This document shows positions 11,901 to 29,239 of a DNA stretch of 64,000 nucleotides, one piece after another (position 1 is the stretch's first letter; every line of letters starts with the position of its first letter). The notes beneath the pieces were generated by a model. It saw nothing but the letters and a program-made list of their open reading frames with translations. It was not told where the DNA came from and did no database searches. Position numbers and translations under genes: made by a program. Location of the stretch: positions 80,001-144,000 of the forward strand of contig WFMF01000185.1 of NCBI GenBank assembly GCA_011033025.1, written 5' to 3'. The DNA is from Beroe forskalii. Lineage: Eukaryota; Ctenophora; Nuda; Beroida; Beroidae.

Positions 11901-12608
11901 ATTTGGCCCTCGGTATTGGAAAAAAATAAAACCTTAAAATCAAAAAAAATTATCTATGCTATATTATTTTAGTTCTCATAAATCCCTTGCAGGAAATGTC
12001 TTTCATTTTTCAGATAAGATGAATAATAAGTAAAAAAATCAGTTAAGATCTAGTATTGATCCACGAACAATATCAATTATTTTGATTTTTCCAACAAATC
12101 ATAGTTGTGGTGTTCAAATTTTAAAAAACACTGAAATCCTCGGGCCCCGGCCTGGCCTCGGGGGCAAATTAGGGGCCAGGACTCGGACAAAATAAATCGT
12201 TTCCTCGGCCTCGGGCCCCGTTTTAAACCCCGATTTTCGTTTTCCCCGGTGGGCCCGGTCAAAAACTGCCCCCCGGGGGATCCTTGTTTTTTTCCCTTTT
12301 TACACTAGGGTAAAACTTTAAAAATATTCTGCTTCCTTTTTTTAATTGTAAAACGTTTCTGAGTCGTTTATAATCTAAAATTCAAAAAAAAGGAACCTTT
12401 ATTTTTTTCCCCCCTTTTTCCCATGGTAAGGGGAAACTTTTAAAATATCTTTTCCTTTTATAATTGTGAAACGTTTCTGGTCGTTTATATTAAAGTTGCC
12501 CCAAAAAAATTTCCAAATATTAAGGAACCCCCCTTTTACCCCCTTTTTCCCCTTAAGAAAATTTAAAAGGGATATCTCGCTTTTTTTGAGAAAAGAGGTC
12601 AACGAACG
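8909..12608. repeat. Second, heavily damaged copy of the 4.77-8.91 kb block
   Basis: Landmarks align in order with the first copy: TTTGAAAGATCTT 9181 vs 4854, GATTCGCTTCAGCGAAG 9732 vs 5575, TTTCCGTTTGTACGTG 10,979 vs 6999, TATAAAGGGTCAGTGGTGTA 11,686 vs 7822, and GAGGTCAACGAAC 12,596 vs 8896. The offset shrinks from about 4.3 kb to 3.7 kb through many 1-6 base losses, and homopolymers are altered (for example about 30 A at 8967). No reading frame survives. Clean sequence resumes abruptly after 12,608. This is either an unpolished assembly patch or an unusually decayed tandem duplicate; I favour the former. Confidence 0.8.
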
Positions 12609-12768
12609 TCAAAATGGGGATTTTGTAAATGCAGAAAAATCGAGCGCTGAAAATATTCTAAATCCTGAAATCCTCGTAATGCGCAAAATTAACTTAGCGT
12701 TTGCTGCATTATTCAAGTGTAAAGTATCAGTTATTTCAATACATTTTTGAAGTTTTAACCTTCAAATC

Positions 12769-15700
12769 ATGGATGAATTGCAATCAAATGACAGCCTTTT
12801 TCAGGGCTTAAAAGAAAATCTGTTAAACATAGGCAAAATGCCTTCTGATACTTTGCACTTTTTTCAAACAGAACTTTGGGAATCTATAAATCCTACGGAA
12901 ATAACTGTTAGATCTGTACATTGCCTCATTTCAATGCATTTGTCTAGAAAAGGGGTCAACAAGGAGATAAAAACTAGAAAATGTGCCTCATTAGATCTGG
13001 GCATTGGGTGTGATTCTCCATACTTGAAATATATTGGGTTGAAGGATAAAAGGGTTACTGTTAAATCAAAAACTGACATTGGCAGAAAATATGGAATTTA
13101 CATGCCCAGGCCTGAATTGATTAATGTTCTTGACTCATGTTTCAATAAAAAGGCATGGGTTTATGCTAACAAGGAATGGGGTGTGAAGCCAGTACTTGAC
13201 AAAATTAACAAAAAAATTGATAAAATTGGGCCTGGACTTGGTATGGATTTCATTTTGGACTCCATATTTGTTTTTAGCAAATTCTGTCCTCCAATTATCA
13301 GAGAATTTTTCAAAGAGCAGCAAGTGGGCCATGACCAAGTAGAGATAGAGCCAGTAAGGCCAAAAAGGGTATTGAAACTAAATGATAGCAAATCAAATTC
13401 TAAAAATGCACAGAGGAAAACCACTGGAAAGAAGGTGAAACGATCTAAGAAAATTCAGTCACTCACTGGGTATGGGGGGAATCAGCTTGTGTCTATTAGG
13501 CGAAGTACTAGGTGGAGGAGGGTGCAGCAAATAGAAAACCTTCGCTCTAAAAACAAAAATTTGGTAGATATGAATGCTCACCTAACAGTTACAAAAAATA
13601 ATGAAATAGAGAGCCTTCAGGCTGAAATTGAATCAATGAAAGTTAATCATGAGAGGGATGTATTGGCATTAAATAATGAATTGAAACAGTGTTATGAAAA
13701 TTTGCAACATTCTCTTGAAGAAATTGATGATTTAAGGCAGGAGGCTGCCGAAAAATTGAATGAAATTGAGGAATTTGAGGTGATAAACCTACAAAAAGTT
13801 GCTGAGTGTGAAGGTGAATTTCCTCTGATAGATATGCGCGATGGTAGAAATAGCATAAATCCTAAAGTTATTAAAGGGCTGGCCATACTACGCAGTGAGT
13901 GTAATGTTTCTTATAACAAGGCTGTCCCAATATTGGTACATATTGGTAACACAGTTTTTGGGCAAAAATGGGAACTTGGGAAATCATTTGTTGAACCTTC
14001 ACGCAAAAGGAAGCGGTTACTTCTTCCCAATTCTGAAGTCTCTTCTGTGGAAGGGCCACCACAAAAAATCACTAAAATGACAGCACCATCAAAAAACTTC
14101 ATGAAAAACATTGATAAAAAGTTCATGGTGCCACAGTCTTTAAAGGCAACATTTAATGAGGTTAAAAGTGATAAAAATATAACAACTACACTTCAATTGG
14201 ACCACATGTCATATAATAGGAAAAAGGCACTAACAACAGGTGTAATTAATGCTGTGCAGGAACCTGGGGATGATAGTCCTACTATGCATGCTAGAAGTTT
14301 AGGTTTGACTGATGTCTGTGACACAACTGCTCAGGGAACATTTCATGAAATTTCCCAGAGATTAAGACTTGGGGCTGTGCTGACTTCACCAAGCATGGAT
14401 GAAAATGACATAATGACATCAATTAAACAAATATTAGAACACCTTGAGTTTGTTGTTGCTGATGGTGCAAGTTCTATGGCACCAATAGCTGGTCTTATAA
14501 ATGAATGGAAAAAGAATTTAAATGTTGATTCTTCAGTTTTGTATATACACTGTAATGCCCATGTTGTTGTTGCCCTTGATGGTGCTCTTGAAATTCAATT
14601 GTTACATATCGAAGAATTTATGGATATTACTACTCATGTTGTTCGTGACTTTAACAAAAGTTTTTTCAAAAAAAGTAATTCAGCTATTCTAACCATGATC
14701 CGCGCTATTTTTCTAAATGTTGGACAATCTAAGAAAAATGAAGAGTGGGCTTGTAAATCTGAGTTTCAAAGTTTTCTGGCTCAAATTGATCATGAAATGA
14801 TCGGAATATGTTTTTCAATCCAAAATCATCTCGTTTTGGAAAGTATGCTGAAATGGCTTTCATTCTTGCCTATAACTTCAATGACATGAAAACTTTTTTT
14901 AACACTACATACAAAGCTAACAGAATGTTCAAGTCTTGTACTACTTACATGGCCTGCCCTATGTTCTATGAAATTTTACTAGCTCTTAGCACCATTCTTT
15001 ATCATATTCTTGGGCCATTTCTGGTTGCTATTGGGGCGGAGACTCAGTATGGTTATAGAAATTTGAGCCATGAGGAACTTCTTGGGTATTATCCTAAATT
15101 AATTGTCCAATTGAAACAACTTGCTATTGATCCTAATCCACTACTTGAACCAACCAGGCTACAATACCTTGATGAATTTGAAACAGTGTCCAAAATATCT
15201 AACAAAACATCTAGCCGCATGTTTGAGAAAATATTTGAAAGAATATCTAATGCTGCTGAAAATGATATAAACTTGGACATCATCAAAGCAATCTTGCCTT
15301 TATTTTGTGAAGAATTTGTTATTGCTTTAAATAGGCAAGTGAGTAGCTTTTATGTTGGCCAAGATTCAGTGGTTCAAAAAATTCACAATGCTGACCCTAA
15401 AAAGCTTGCATCTGTGCCTACAACAGCACTGACAGTAGAACACAGTGTTGGAACTGCCAGGCAATCAATTGCTGGGGCTCAGACAGCTAATATATCTTAT
15501 CATTCAAGTAAGCAAATTATAAAATCTAGCCCCTTCATTAAGGAAATGATGAAAATGGATGACACTGCTTTTAATAACTTGAGAAAGGAAAATAGAAAAT
15601 CTCAGCAAGTTAAATTTGCACTGCAGTGTACTGAAGTTGACAAAGAAAAACTGAAAAATGAGCAAAAACAAAAGTACTTGAAATCTGTGGCAGAAAAGGG

Positions 15701-16541
15701 GAAACATTTGGAAAAGAAAAGAGAATTGGTAGAGTCTGTAAAAAAATTTGGTGGGCCTGTATGTTCACCATCTGATGTAGACATATTGCATGAAAAAATC
15801 TCATCTATGTCAGTTAGTGAACAGATAAAAATTTTATACGATGAAATCAAGTATCAGAAAATTGTTCTTAATGCTAATCACTGTGTTGATGAAAATCTTT
15901 TTAAAATGAAATATTTGTGTAAGGAAACTAGGAAATTTATTAATCACCAACCTGATGTATTGTTAAAAAATCTTAAAGTGATTGTCAGACCATCTTCTGA
16001 TGACAATCAGTTTTCTGATGTGAATGTTGAGGCCATTGTTAAAAAAGCTAATTTGTACCACCAACAGATGATGAAATACCCTCACAGAGCTGAAGAGGTG
16101 CTTGCATCACCTTCAGAGGATATTTCCAAATCATTTGAGCTTAATTTTGATAACATAGCTATTTCCAATTATGTAGCATGCTTTTTCTCAGGTGATGATG
16201 AGCCATGGTATATTGGGATTGTAACTAACAAATTTGATAATATGTCATGTGAAGAGTGTAAAAGTAGTCAAGAATTTAATAAGGGGTTAGGATCCAGTTG
16301 CTATCAAGTTAGATTTTTGTCAAAATTCAAAAAAAATGTTGTAAATGTTTTCATCATGAAAGATAAAAGTACTTATCATGTTTCCCCTTGCCAAATCATC
16401 ACATGTCAACCCAAAGTTGTTGTAACACCAATAAAAGGCAGTGAGAGGGTTCAATATAAAGTCTCCAACTCTGTTGAAATTGATGAGACCCTTTTACTGA
16501 ACCCTCTTTACAGGGCCATTTATAGTGATTCACAGAACTGA
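12769..16541 (+). CDS. Large transposase-like protein, one frameshift
   Basis: Two overlapping frames (12,769-14,889 and 14,808-16,541) form one protein of roughly 1,250 residues if joined. The switch falls in the A run of CATGAAATGATCGG at about 14,795, where one base appears missing. The N-terminal third includes a basic stretch and a long coiled coil (about residues 255-350). The middle has TTLQLDHMSYN, then EFVVADGASSM and YIHCNAHVVVALDGALE, resembling the D...D and C/H motifs of RNase-H-fold transposases. The C-terminus (VACFFSGDDEPWYIGIVTNK) resembles the small SH3/tudor-like modules common at the end of such proteins. I do not assign a superfamily. No introns; it may be mobile or domesticated. 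An A-to-none sequencing error is equally possible. Confidence 0.6.
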
Positions 16542-16544
16542 AAT

Positions 16545-17093
16545 TGAGGTGATAATTGAGAAATAACTTTTGAATATATTAATCAAAAAATAAAAATTGA
16601 ACAAAATTTCAATAATTATAAATGACAGTTTGCATGCCAGTTGAGATTTGATATATTTTAATGAAAATGACAGTTTGCATGGGAGCATCTTATTTAAAAC
16701 ATATGGTGTTCTGCTATCTCCTGTCACAAATTTTCATTCTTACCTCATCTGTGCCTGCTATGAGCTGTCTCAAATTCAATAATGAAACTGAAAACTAACA
16801 GTATGAGCCAAAATTTATTAAGTCTTTTCAAGGTTTAGTCTATTACCTGGCTAGGTGAATGACACCTTGTTGAGGTGATAATTGAGTAATAAGTTAACAA
16901 AATCAAAAAAATAAAATTTGAGTAAAATTTTACATAAATAAAAAATGACAGTTAGCATGCCAGGTGAGATTTGATATATTTTAATGAAAATGACAGTTTG
17001 CATGGGAGCATCTTATTTAAAACATATGGTGTTCTGCTATCTCCTGTCACAAATTTTCATTCTTACCTCATCTGTGCCTGCTATGAGCTGTCA
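16545..17093. repeat. ~327-bp direct repeat after the transposase-like gene
   Basis: TTGAGGTGATAATTGAG at 16,545 recurs at about 16,872, and AATGACAGTTTGCATGGGAG with roughly 100 following bases at about 16,664 recurs at about 16,990. The units lie directly downstream of the stop codon. They may be part of the element's 3' end. No TIR pair was found. Confidence 0.7.
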
Positions 17094-18181
17094 TGGATTT
17101 CATTGGTACATCATGTACATGTTAAACAGTTTCCTGTCTCTTCTTTTCTTGGTTCCTATATTTTTTAATTCACTACCTTGGTATACCTGCACACTTTATT
17201 TGAATGGCCTTTATTTATAATTTAATTAATCACTCTTTTCATCACTGGTTGCCTGTCTTTAGTTTTTATAACTTTTATAAGGATTGACTTTTTATTTAGG
17301 TTTTCTGCTATCTGCAATCATAATTAGTTGACTTACTGCATAGCATGACTACTGCATGGCTTTCATTTTTCATTTTCATCAATTTTTCATTATACTATAT
17401 ATTTGTGAATTCATTAAAGCTTCAAGTGCAAAATTTTATTTATTTATCTATATTGGACATTCTGTATTTTCTGTAAATAAACTTTTTTATTGCTCATAAC
17501 CTTCTCAGTTGGTTTTTTTTTAACTGAGGCACTCTAGTATAAAATAAACATCAGCTTTTAACTTGAAATGGAAGTTTACATGGTCTTGAGCCTTACAACT
17601 TTACAACTGTAATGAGCCATTCATATAGTGTGTGTTTGTTGGATTTTACAACATGTCTGTGCCAGCAATACAGTGTGGCTTACCGCAATGCAATATACCC
17701 ATACTATGCCCCAGGCCCCCAATTTGCACTACCAATCTAAGAGTCTAAAGAGCAATTTTCTATCCAAATTTCAGCCTTTTTTGATTAAGCTAATTGTTTG
17801 AATCAACTAGAGTGTAAACCACATCTCAGGATCCCAACGACTGAGACAGGTTCACATGAAACACACAGTTTTCAGTTTTGTCAGAAGAGTTGATTTTTGT
17901 TTATTAATTTTTTCTAATGCAAGCTGTGTCAAGCTGTTCAATCATTCCAAACCTAGAAGCATAGTACCACCTGCCTTAAAAAGTTCAGTGCTGTTCGTAG
18001 GTCGGTTTCTTTGTGAACCTGGGTAGGTGAGGGCACTTTGAAAGTAACTAACAAGAATTGCAAAGGAAAAATATATGCTTACATAATACATGAGTTAGAA
18101 TGCAATCAGACTTAAATTTTACAACCACATCTAAAATGCCCATCATTTATTCACAATTCATATAGTATATCAAGTCACAAT
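17094..18181. other. AT-rich non-coding region upstream of the AlkB gene
   Basis: No reading frame or repeat I can support. An AATAAA-type site occurs near 17,476. It may include the 3' end of the preceding unit and the promoter of the next gene. Confidence 0.4.
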
Positions 18182-18877
18182 ATGTCATCGAATTTGAACA
18201 AAAACCAGAAGAGGGGGATGAACAAGGCTCATCAGTGGCATCTGCGACAAATTAAAAATGGAGAGATTTTGCCAACGTTGAACTACAATCTTCATATGAA
18301 CGGGAGTATTCTATATTATCATAATTTTTTCATTGAGAAGAAGGCTGACAGTATTTATAATTTTTGTAGTTCATTACATTTTGAATTTCCCTATTATATA
18401 AATGAAAGAACAGGTCATGTTAACACCCAGCCAAGAGGCAGTTTGTGGTTTGGTCCCCTCCCTTATACGTATAGTAAATATACTCTAATGAATCACAATT
18501 TCAGAGAAACGGATCATTCTTGGTTGGAACAGATCAGAGTTGATATGGAAAGGGTATTTGGGGTTCCGTTGAATAGCTGCTTGATCAATTTCTACAGGGA
18601 TGGGAATGATGGTGTCGGTTGGCATGCAGATGATGAGGCTATTTTCGGGGTTGATCCAACAATAGTGTCTCTAAGTTTTGGGGCTGCTAGGATGTTTCAG
18701 ATATCTTCCAAACAGGACAATTCCAGGACTGTTGTTCATCAGATTGAGTTGACGCATGGTTCAGTGGTTTTGATGCAGGGTGATATGCAGAAAAGGTGGT
18801 ATCATCGTGTTCCACGTGATGCATCAGTTACATCGCCTAGGATTAACTTAACCTTTAGAAATGTAGTTAACTTTTAG
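18182..18877 (+). CDS. AlkB-family 2OG-Fe(II) dioxygenase, intronless
   Basis: A 231-residue protein with an uninterrupted frame from the ATG. It has a basic N-terminus and the double-stranded beta-helix fold signature: LINFYRDGNDGVGWHADDE gives the HxD iron ligands, RWYHRVP the distal histidine, and PRINLTFR the arginines that bind 2-oxoglutarate. NFYRDG-GWHADDE is typical of the ALKBH2/ALKBH3 group, which removes alkyl groups from DNA or RNA bases. Length is close to a minimal AlkB domain protein. No introns, and it lies between a transposase-like gene and a MITE, so it could be retrocopied or carried by an element. Substrate is inferred from family only. Confidence 0.85.
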   Translation: MSSNLNKNQKRGMNKAHQWHLRQIKNGEILPTLNYNLHMNGSILYYHNFFIEKKADSIYNFCSSLHFEFPYYINERTGHVNTQPRGSLWFGPLPYTYSKYTLMNHNFRETDHSWLEQIRVDMERVFGVPLNSCLINFYRDGNDGVGWHADDEAIFGVDPTIVSLSFGAARMFQISSKQDNSRTVVHQIELTHGSVVLMQGDMQKRWYHRVPRDASVTSPRINLTFRNVVNF

Positions 18878-18906
18878 ATCCAATGGAAATCATAATGGTC
18901 GTATTA

Positions 18907-19156
18907 AGTGCAAGACACGAGGGGTGATCAGTGATTTTTTGCCCAATAATGAAACATAGGCTCTGCATCCTGGGTCCAATCCATCCTGAATTTTTCAAAT
19001 CCCCCTTGCCAAAACCTCCCCCTGAATTTTCACAATCCCCAATTCCCCCCCCCCCCTCCCACGAAAATACGGAAAAATATGCCAATTGTACAGTGAACAA
19101 AGTGATTTTGCTAAAGCCCAAACACCACCGCCAGCCCCGGCCTCGTGTCTTGCACT
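18907..19156. mobile_element. MITE with TA target duplication
   Basis: The 16-bp terminal inverted repeats AGTGCAAGACACGAGG are flanked by TA on both sides (18,905-18,906 and 19,157-19,158). Internal sequence is C-rich, with runs of C near 19,046 and just inside the right end. TA duplication fits a Tc1/mariner-type non-autonomous element. It sits 30 bp past the AlkB stop codon. Confidence 0.75.
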
Positions 19157-19544
19157 TAGTCCCTGACCCCCCCCCCCCCATGTAGCAGGCGCAGTTTATA
19201 ACATGTGTTTGTTATTTGATATTTATTTTTTTAAATATATGTACATAATACCTAACTTTTATGATTCCATTAATAGTATGTTCTAGTTGACAAGAGAACA
19301 CATTAAGTTCAACATTTTGATAACACGTTAATACAGAATCAAATAATAAGCTCACAAAAAAGTTTATGAAGTAGCTTAACAATAATTCGCTGATGATGAT
19401 TTGAAATAACTTTGAATTTAAAATTCAACTCTTTGTGGTTATTTGTGAGTTTGTGTACCTTCCACATGTTTTCAATGTGTCTAAAAACCATGCTTCAGCC
19501 AAATTATTGCACCCGGATTTTCACTTACCCTTACAAAAGTTCAA

Positions 19545-19848
19545 GGGGATCATGAACTAAGTGGGCAACGCGAAGATGACTATACAAATATTCATATTTG
19601 TAAGGAATGGGCTCCATATAAACTTATCACTATACTTGAATTTGAATATGATTTTACAGCACAATTACAACAATAATTTCACTATTTTCATTAATTGCAG
19701 TTTATTTGACTGCATGATAGATTCGTATTGCAGTGATGAAAGAACTCGTGCAATAAGTAGAATTTTATCGATTGAATTGATGCTGCAGTATAAGATATGA
19801 GTATTATTATGTCATCGCATTGCCCACTTAGTCCACGATCAACCCCCA
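19545..19848. mobile_element. MITE with ACTAAGTGGGCAA inverted ends
   Basis: Left end GATCATGAACTAAGTGGGCA at about 19,549 matches the inverse of the right end (TGCCCACTTAGTCCACGATC) with two or three mismatches, extending into CGCGAAGATGAC/GTCATCGCA. The interior is AT-rich without coding capacity. Target duplication not determined. Confidence 0.65.
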
Positions 19849-19978
19849 CCCACCCCGAAGACACATTCTCAAAGTTTGTACGCAAAATAGTACAAAGTTT
19901 TTTTGCTGAACATATTTTTAAATCTAACCGTTGTAATTGATGTTAACGATATTTAATATTTAATAGTATAGATGAAAA

Positions 19979-22386
19979 ATGGAAAACTTGCCCACCAACC
20001 CTGTTTCAAAGGCTACTAAAAAGGTTTGTCCTCTCCTCTTGTTTTTCCTAACACCTTATTGGCCATTTCAACTGCCTGTGCTCAACCATGTTAAAGTCTG
20101 ATTGATTTTTTCAGACTGGTATGGTCTCTGCTATAATTTTGGTCAGCAGCAGCCATCATTTGGGATTCAACATGAGGGGGGGGGATCAACCCCATCACTT
20201 TTTAGCATCGTATTTAAATGGTACCTATTTTCCTTCGGATTTTTGACTCATTTCCGAAATGGTACCTTTTTGTTGCCTTATTTTGGTGCTTCTTTCAGAC
20301 TCTACCATGAATGTTTGCTTATCTAGACTCACATTTGGTGTCGATAGGGGGTTTAATTTACCCCCGCCCCCAATGGATAATATCCCTCAACCCCCCTCAA
20401 AATAAACTCCTTATTAGCAATTTTTCAATTTTCATATCCATGGGATTTGAAAAATTGCCAACAGGGAGTTTATTTTGAGGGGGTTGCCCCCCCCCCCCCA
20501 ATATTTGCAGCTGTTACCATGAGATAGATTTTCCTTGTTCAATATCAATATTATCTAGTGTTATTTTCATTTCATTTTCAGCCTACCAGTACAGACTCAA
20601 GGCACTGAAAAAGCAGAGGAGGGGCCATAGCAAGACCATTGCCCACAGCCTCACCAGGCAGCTACGTTTTGCTCTTGACTCATCAGAGCTCCCACATGGC
20701 AGCAAAGGGTACGGTCTGATTGATTTTCCATATAACCGAGTTATCTCTATTCTGCATACACTACTATTGTGCTTTTATCGCGTCAATAGTACCTCTTACT
20801 GTTGCGAAACTGGTAATTACAAGCACACTGGACTGAGATTCCGATGGTACAGCACTGTTGCAATGTGGGTCTATGAAACTGACACTTATTCTTTTCAGAT
20901 GGGTTCCTGTGGATGTAGTATGCAGCCATCTGGGCATTGTGAAGAGGGACTTTCTCACTACCTACCGCCAAGAGTTATTCAATGGCTTGGTCATTCCAGT
21001 TGAGTTAAACACCTTCTCCATTTATTGGTGCTTATTTATTAACTGACTATAGCAAGACTTACAAGCCAGGGAGCCAGTAGCAGTACCAATTGTATCTTTG
21101 AGCTACTTATGAACCTATGTTGACACTGCTCTTGCTTGGGAGCCGTCACATATTAAGTCATCACTTTTTTGGTGATTTTTGTCCCCCCCCCCGTCTGTCA
21201 GCATTTGTCATCTTAGGCTGACCCCCTCCCCTTGCTGACGTCGGTATTGAGCAAACCCCCCTCAAAATTGTAAAACAATTCAAGTGATATATCTGTGCGG
21301 TATGTTCCAGGTCTGAGTGCTGTGAATGCCCGTGTGGAGTCTCTGACACCAGTGTACTCGCCCGATTGATGACTGCGTGGAGTCCCTGACACCAGTGCAC
21401 ACGCCCCATTGATGACTGCGTGGAGTCCCTGACACCAGTGCACACGCCCGATTGATGCCTGCATGGAGTCCCTGACACCAGTGGAAACGCCCGATTGATG
21501 ACCGTGTGGAGGCCCTGACACCAGTGGAAACGCCCGATTGATCGGCGTGTGGAGTAACTGACACCAGTGCACACGCCCACTTGATGCCCGTGTGGTGTAC
21601 CTGACACCAGTGCACACGCCCAATTGATGCCCGTGTGGTGTACCTGACACCAGTGTACTCGCCCAATTGATGCCTGTGTGGAGTCCCTGACACCAGTGGA
21701 AACGCCCGATTGATCGGCGTGTGGAGTCCCTGACACCAGTGGAAACGCCCGATTGATCGGCGTGTGGAGTACCTAACACCAGTGCACACGCCCAATTGAT
21801 GACTGCGTGGAGGCCCTGACACCAGTGTACACGCCCAATTGATGCCCGTGTGGCAGTGGAGTCCCTGACACCAGTGCACACGCCCGATTGATGACTGCGT
21901 GGAGTCCCTGACACCAGTGGAAACGCCCGATTGATCGGCGTGTGGAGTACCTAACACCAGTGCACACGCCCAATTGATGCCTGCATGGAGTCCCTGACAC
22001 CAGTGGAAACGCCCAATTGATGACTGCGTGGAGTCCCTGACACCAGTGGAAACGCCCGATTGATCGGCGTGTGGAGTACCTAACACCAGTGCACACGCCC
22101 AATGGATGACTGCATGGAGTCCCTCAAACAACACTGGTGATCAGAAAAGGGGACAGCTTGAAGATGGTGCTACTCCCCTCTACCTTCCCGTATCCCACAG
22201 CAGGATGACGTCATTCCTGACCTACCCCTCTCTTCCACCATCCTCTGCAGCTGACACTATTCAAAACCTAGCGATGCTCCAATTCCGTACCGCTAATTCC
22301 ACTTGAAATGCAAGCCGCTTAGCCTTTCTTAATTTTTATGTGAAAATACTTTATGTTACACTTCTGTATGGAAGGCGCCAAATAAA
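19979..22386 (+). CDS. Possible small spliced gene, KptA/TRPT1-like fragment
   Basis: Two exons are fairly convincing. 20,582-20,708 follows ATTTTCAG and ends before GTACGG; 20,899-20,998 follows CTTTTCAG. Together they read RGHSKTIAHSLTRQLRFAL...GSKGWVPVDVVCSHLG. This order recalls the N-terminal winged-helix part of RNA 2'-phosphotransferases (SK-LS--LRH then GWV-VD), but it is short and the match is loose. A candidate start exon at 19,979-20,023 (MENLPTNPVSKATKK) would only fit in phase through a 4-nt exon at 20,115-20,118, which is speculative. A possible last exon ends at about 22,305 with AATAAA at 22,381. The C-terminal catalytic half is not found; a 43-bp minisatellite occupies the middle. 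Confidence 0.3.
20200..20510. repeat. Dispersed repeat ending in GAGGGGGTTGCCCCCC, copy 1
   Basis: Order: GGTACC-type units, then TTTTGGTGCTTCT, TTTGGTGTCGATAGGGGGTT, and a terminal TTTGAGGGGGTTGCCCCCC. The same order occurs at 44,095-44,268 and 59,640-59,840, and partial pieces at 25,145-25,255 and 63,705-63,800. Probably a non-autonomous element family that settles in introns. Confidence 0.65.
21310..22130. repeat. 43-bp minisatellite, about 19 copies
   Basis: Consensus has GTGGAGTCCCTGACACCAGT, then GCACACGCCCGATTGATGAC. Variants alternate (GCACACG or GGAAACG; GATGACTGC, GATGCCCGTG or GATCGGCGTG), suggesting higher-order structure. Because 43 is not a multiple of three, long open frames exist in all minus-strand frames; they are artefacts. 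Confidence 0.9.
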
Positions 22387-23030
22387 ATATGTGTGCAAAT
22401 GACTTAAATTCATAACTTGAAAATTCTTCACCACAATGCTTCCATGAATTTAATCTTGTAGAATTTAGTGGAAGCAATACTTTTACAGTGCATCAAATTA
22501 ATTTCTCGACGATGTTGCAAATGTGTGTTACATTTGCGCGCATAGAATATTTCGCGCCAATTTGATGATATGCGTGCGCAATTACGGGTTGCATGCTGAC
22601 ATTCGTATATGATCTAAGAATGAGTTTTGGGGAAAGTACTAACTCCATATCTACTTCCCCGATCGGGCTGAAACTTTCAGAGAAGTTGGAGAACAACATT
22701 TGAAAATAGATAGACGAAAAAGAATTTTGAAAATCGATTCAGGTGACGATATATAAGCAATTTGATTTCAAGGCAATAGCCTTTTTGGCTATAACTTCCG
22801 TTATGATTTAAATTGTCAAATTCCCTCTGACTATCGGATGGTCCATTGTGTTTTGTGGCACATATCCAAATTTCAGACCGATCACACAGGTAGATCTGGA
22901 GTTATGACGATTTGAATGCAAAATTTTGTGTTTCACTTTTTCTCGTAAATTCGTGCTAGTACTTTGTGCGCAAAGTGCTCATATGCGCGTGTTGTGACCC
23001 CCCTATTTATAATATCCCAGTAAGAGTTAC
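22387..23030. other. Intergenic gap where the rest of SMC3 would be expected
   Basis: No exon encoding the C-terminal half of the SMC3 hinge, coiled coil or ATPase lobe can be read here on the minus strand. Sequence is moderately AT-rich with no recognised gene. Confidence 0.5.
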
Positions 23031-29003
<5,973 letters not shown>

Positions 29004-29239
29004 ATCCTAGTGCTGTCTACTTGACCCTCAATTGTATTAAATCAAATTTATCAACTCTCTGGACTGAAACATTCAATGAAAAGATCAGTAATAGATGTGA
29101 ACAATAAAGGACAATGAATGTAGCAATGAAAAATGGGAAAATGTGAATCGGAAGAAGGGCAGTTGATCTATGTAAGTCAATACAGAATCAAATTAAGAAT
29201 AATGGATCATTGGGATCATTCACATATTATGTAATCAAC

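Noticed and set aside
21161..22134. Overlapping 190-284 residue frames rich in GVCTGV and SHWCQG-like repeats
   Set aside because: They arise from the 43-bp minisatellite, which stays open in all three minus-strand frames; no independent support.
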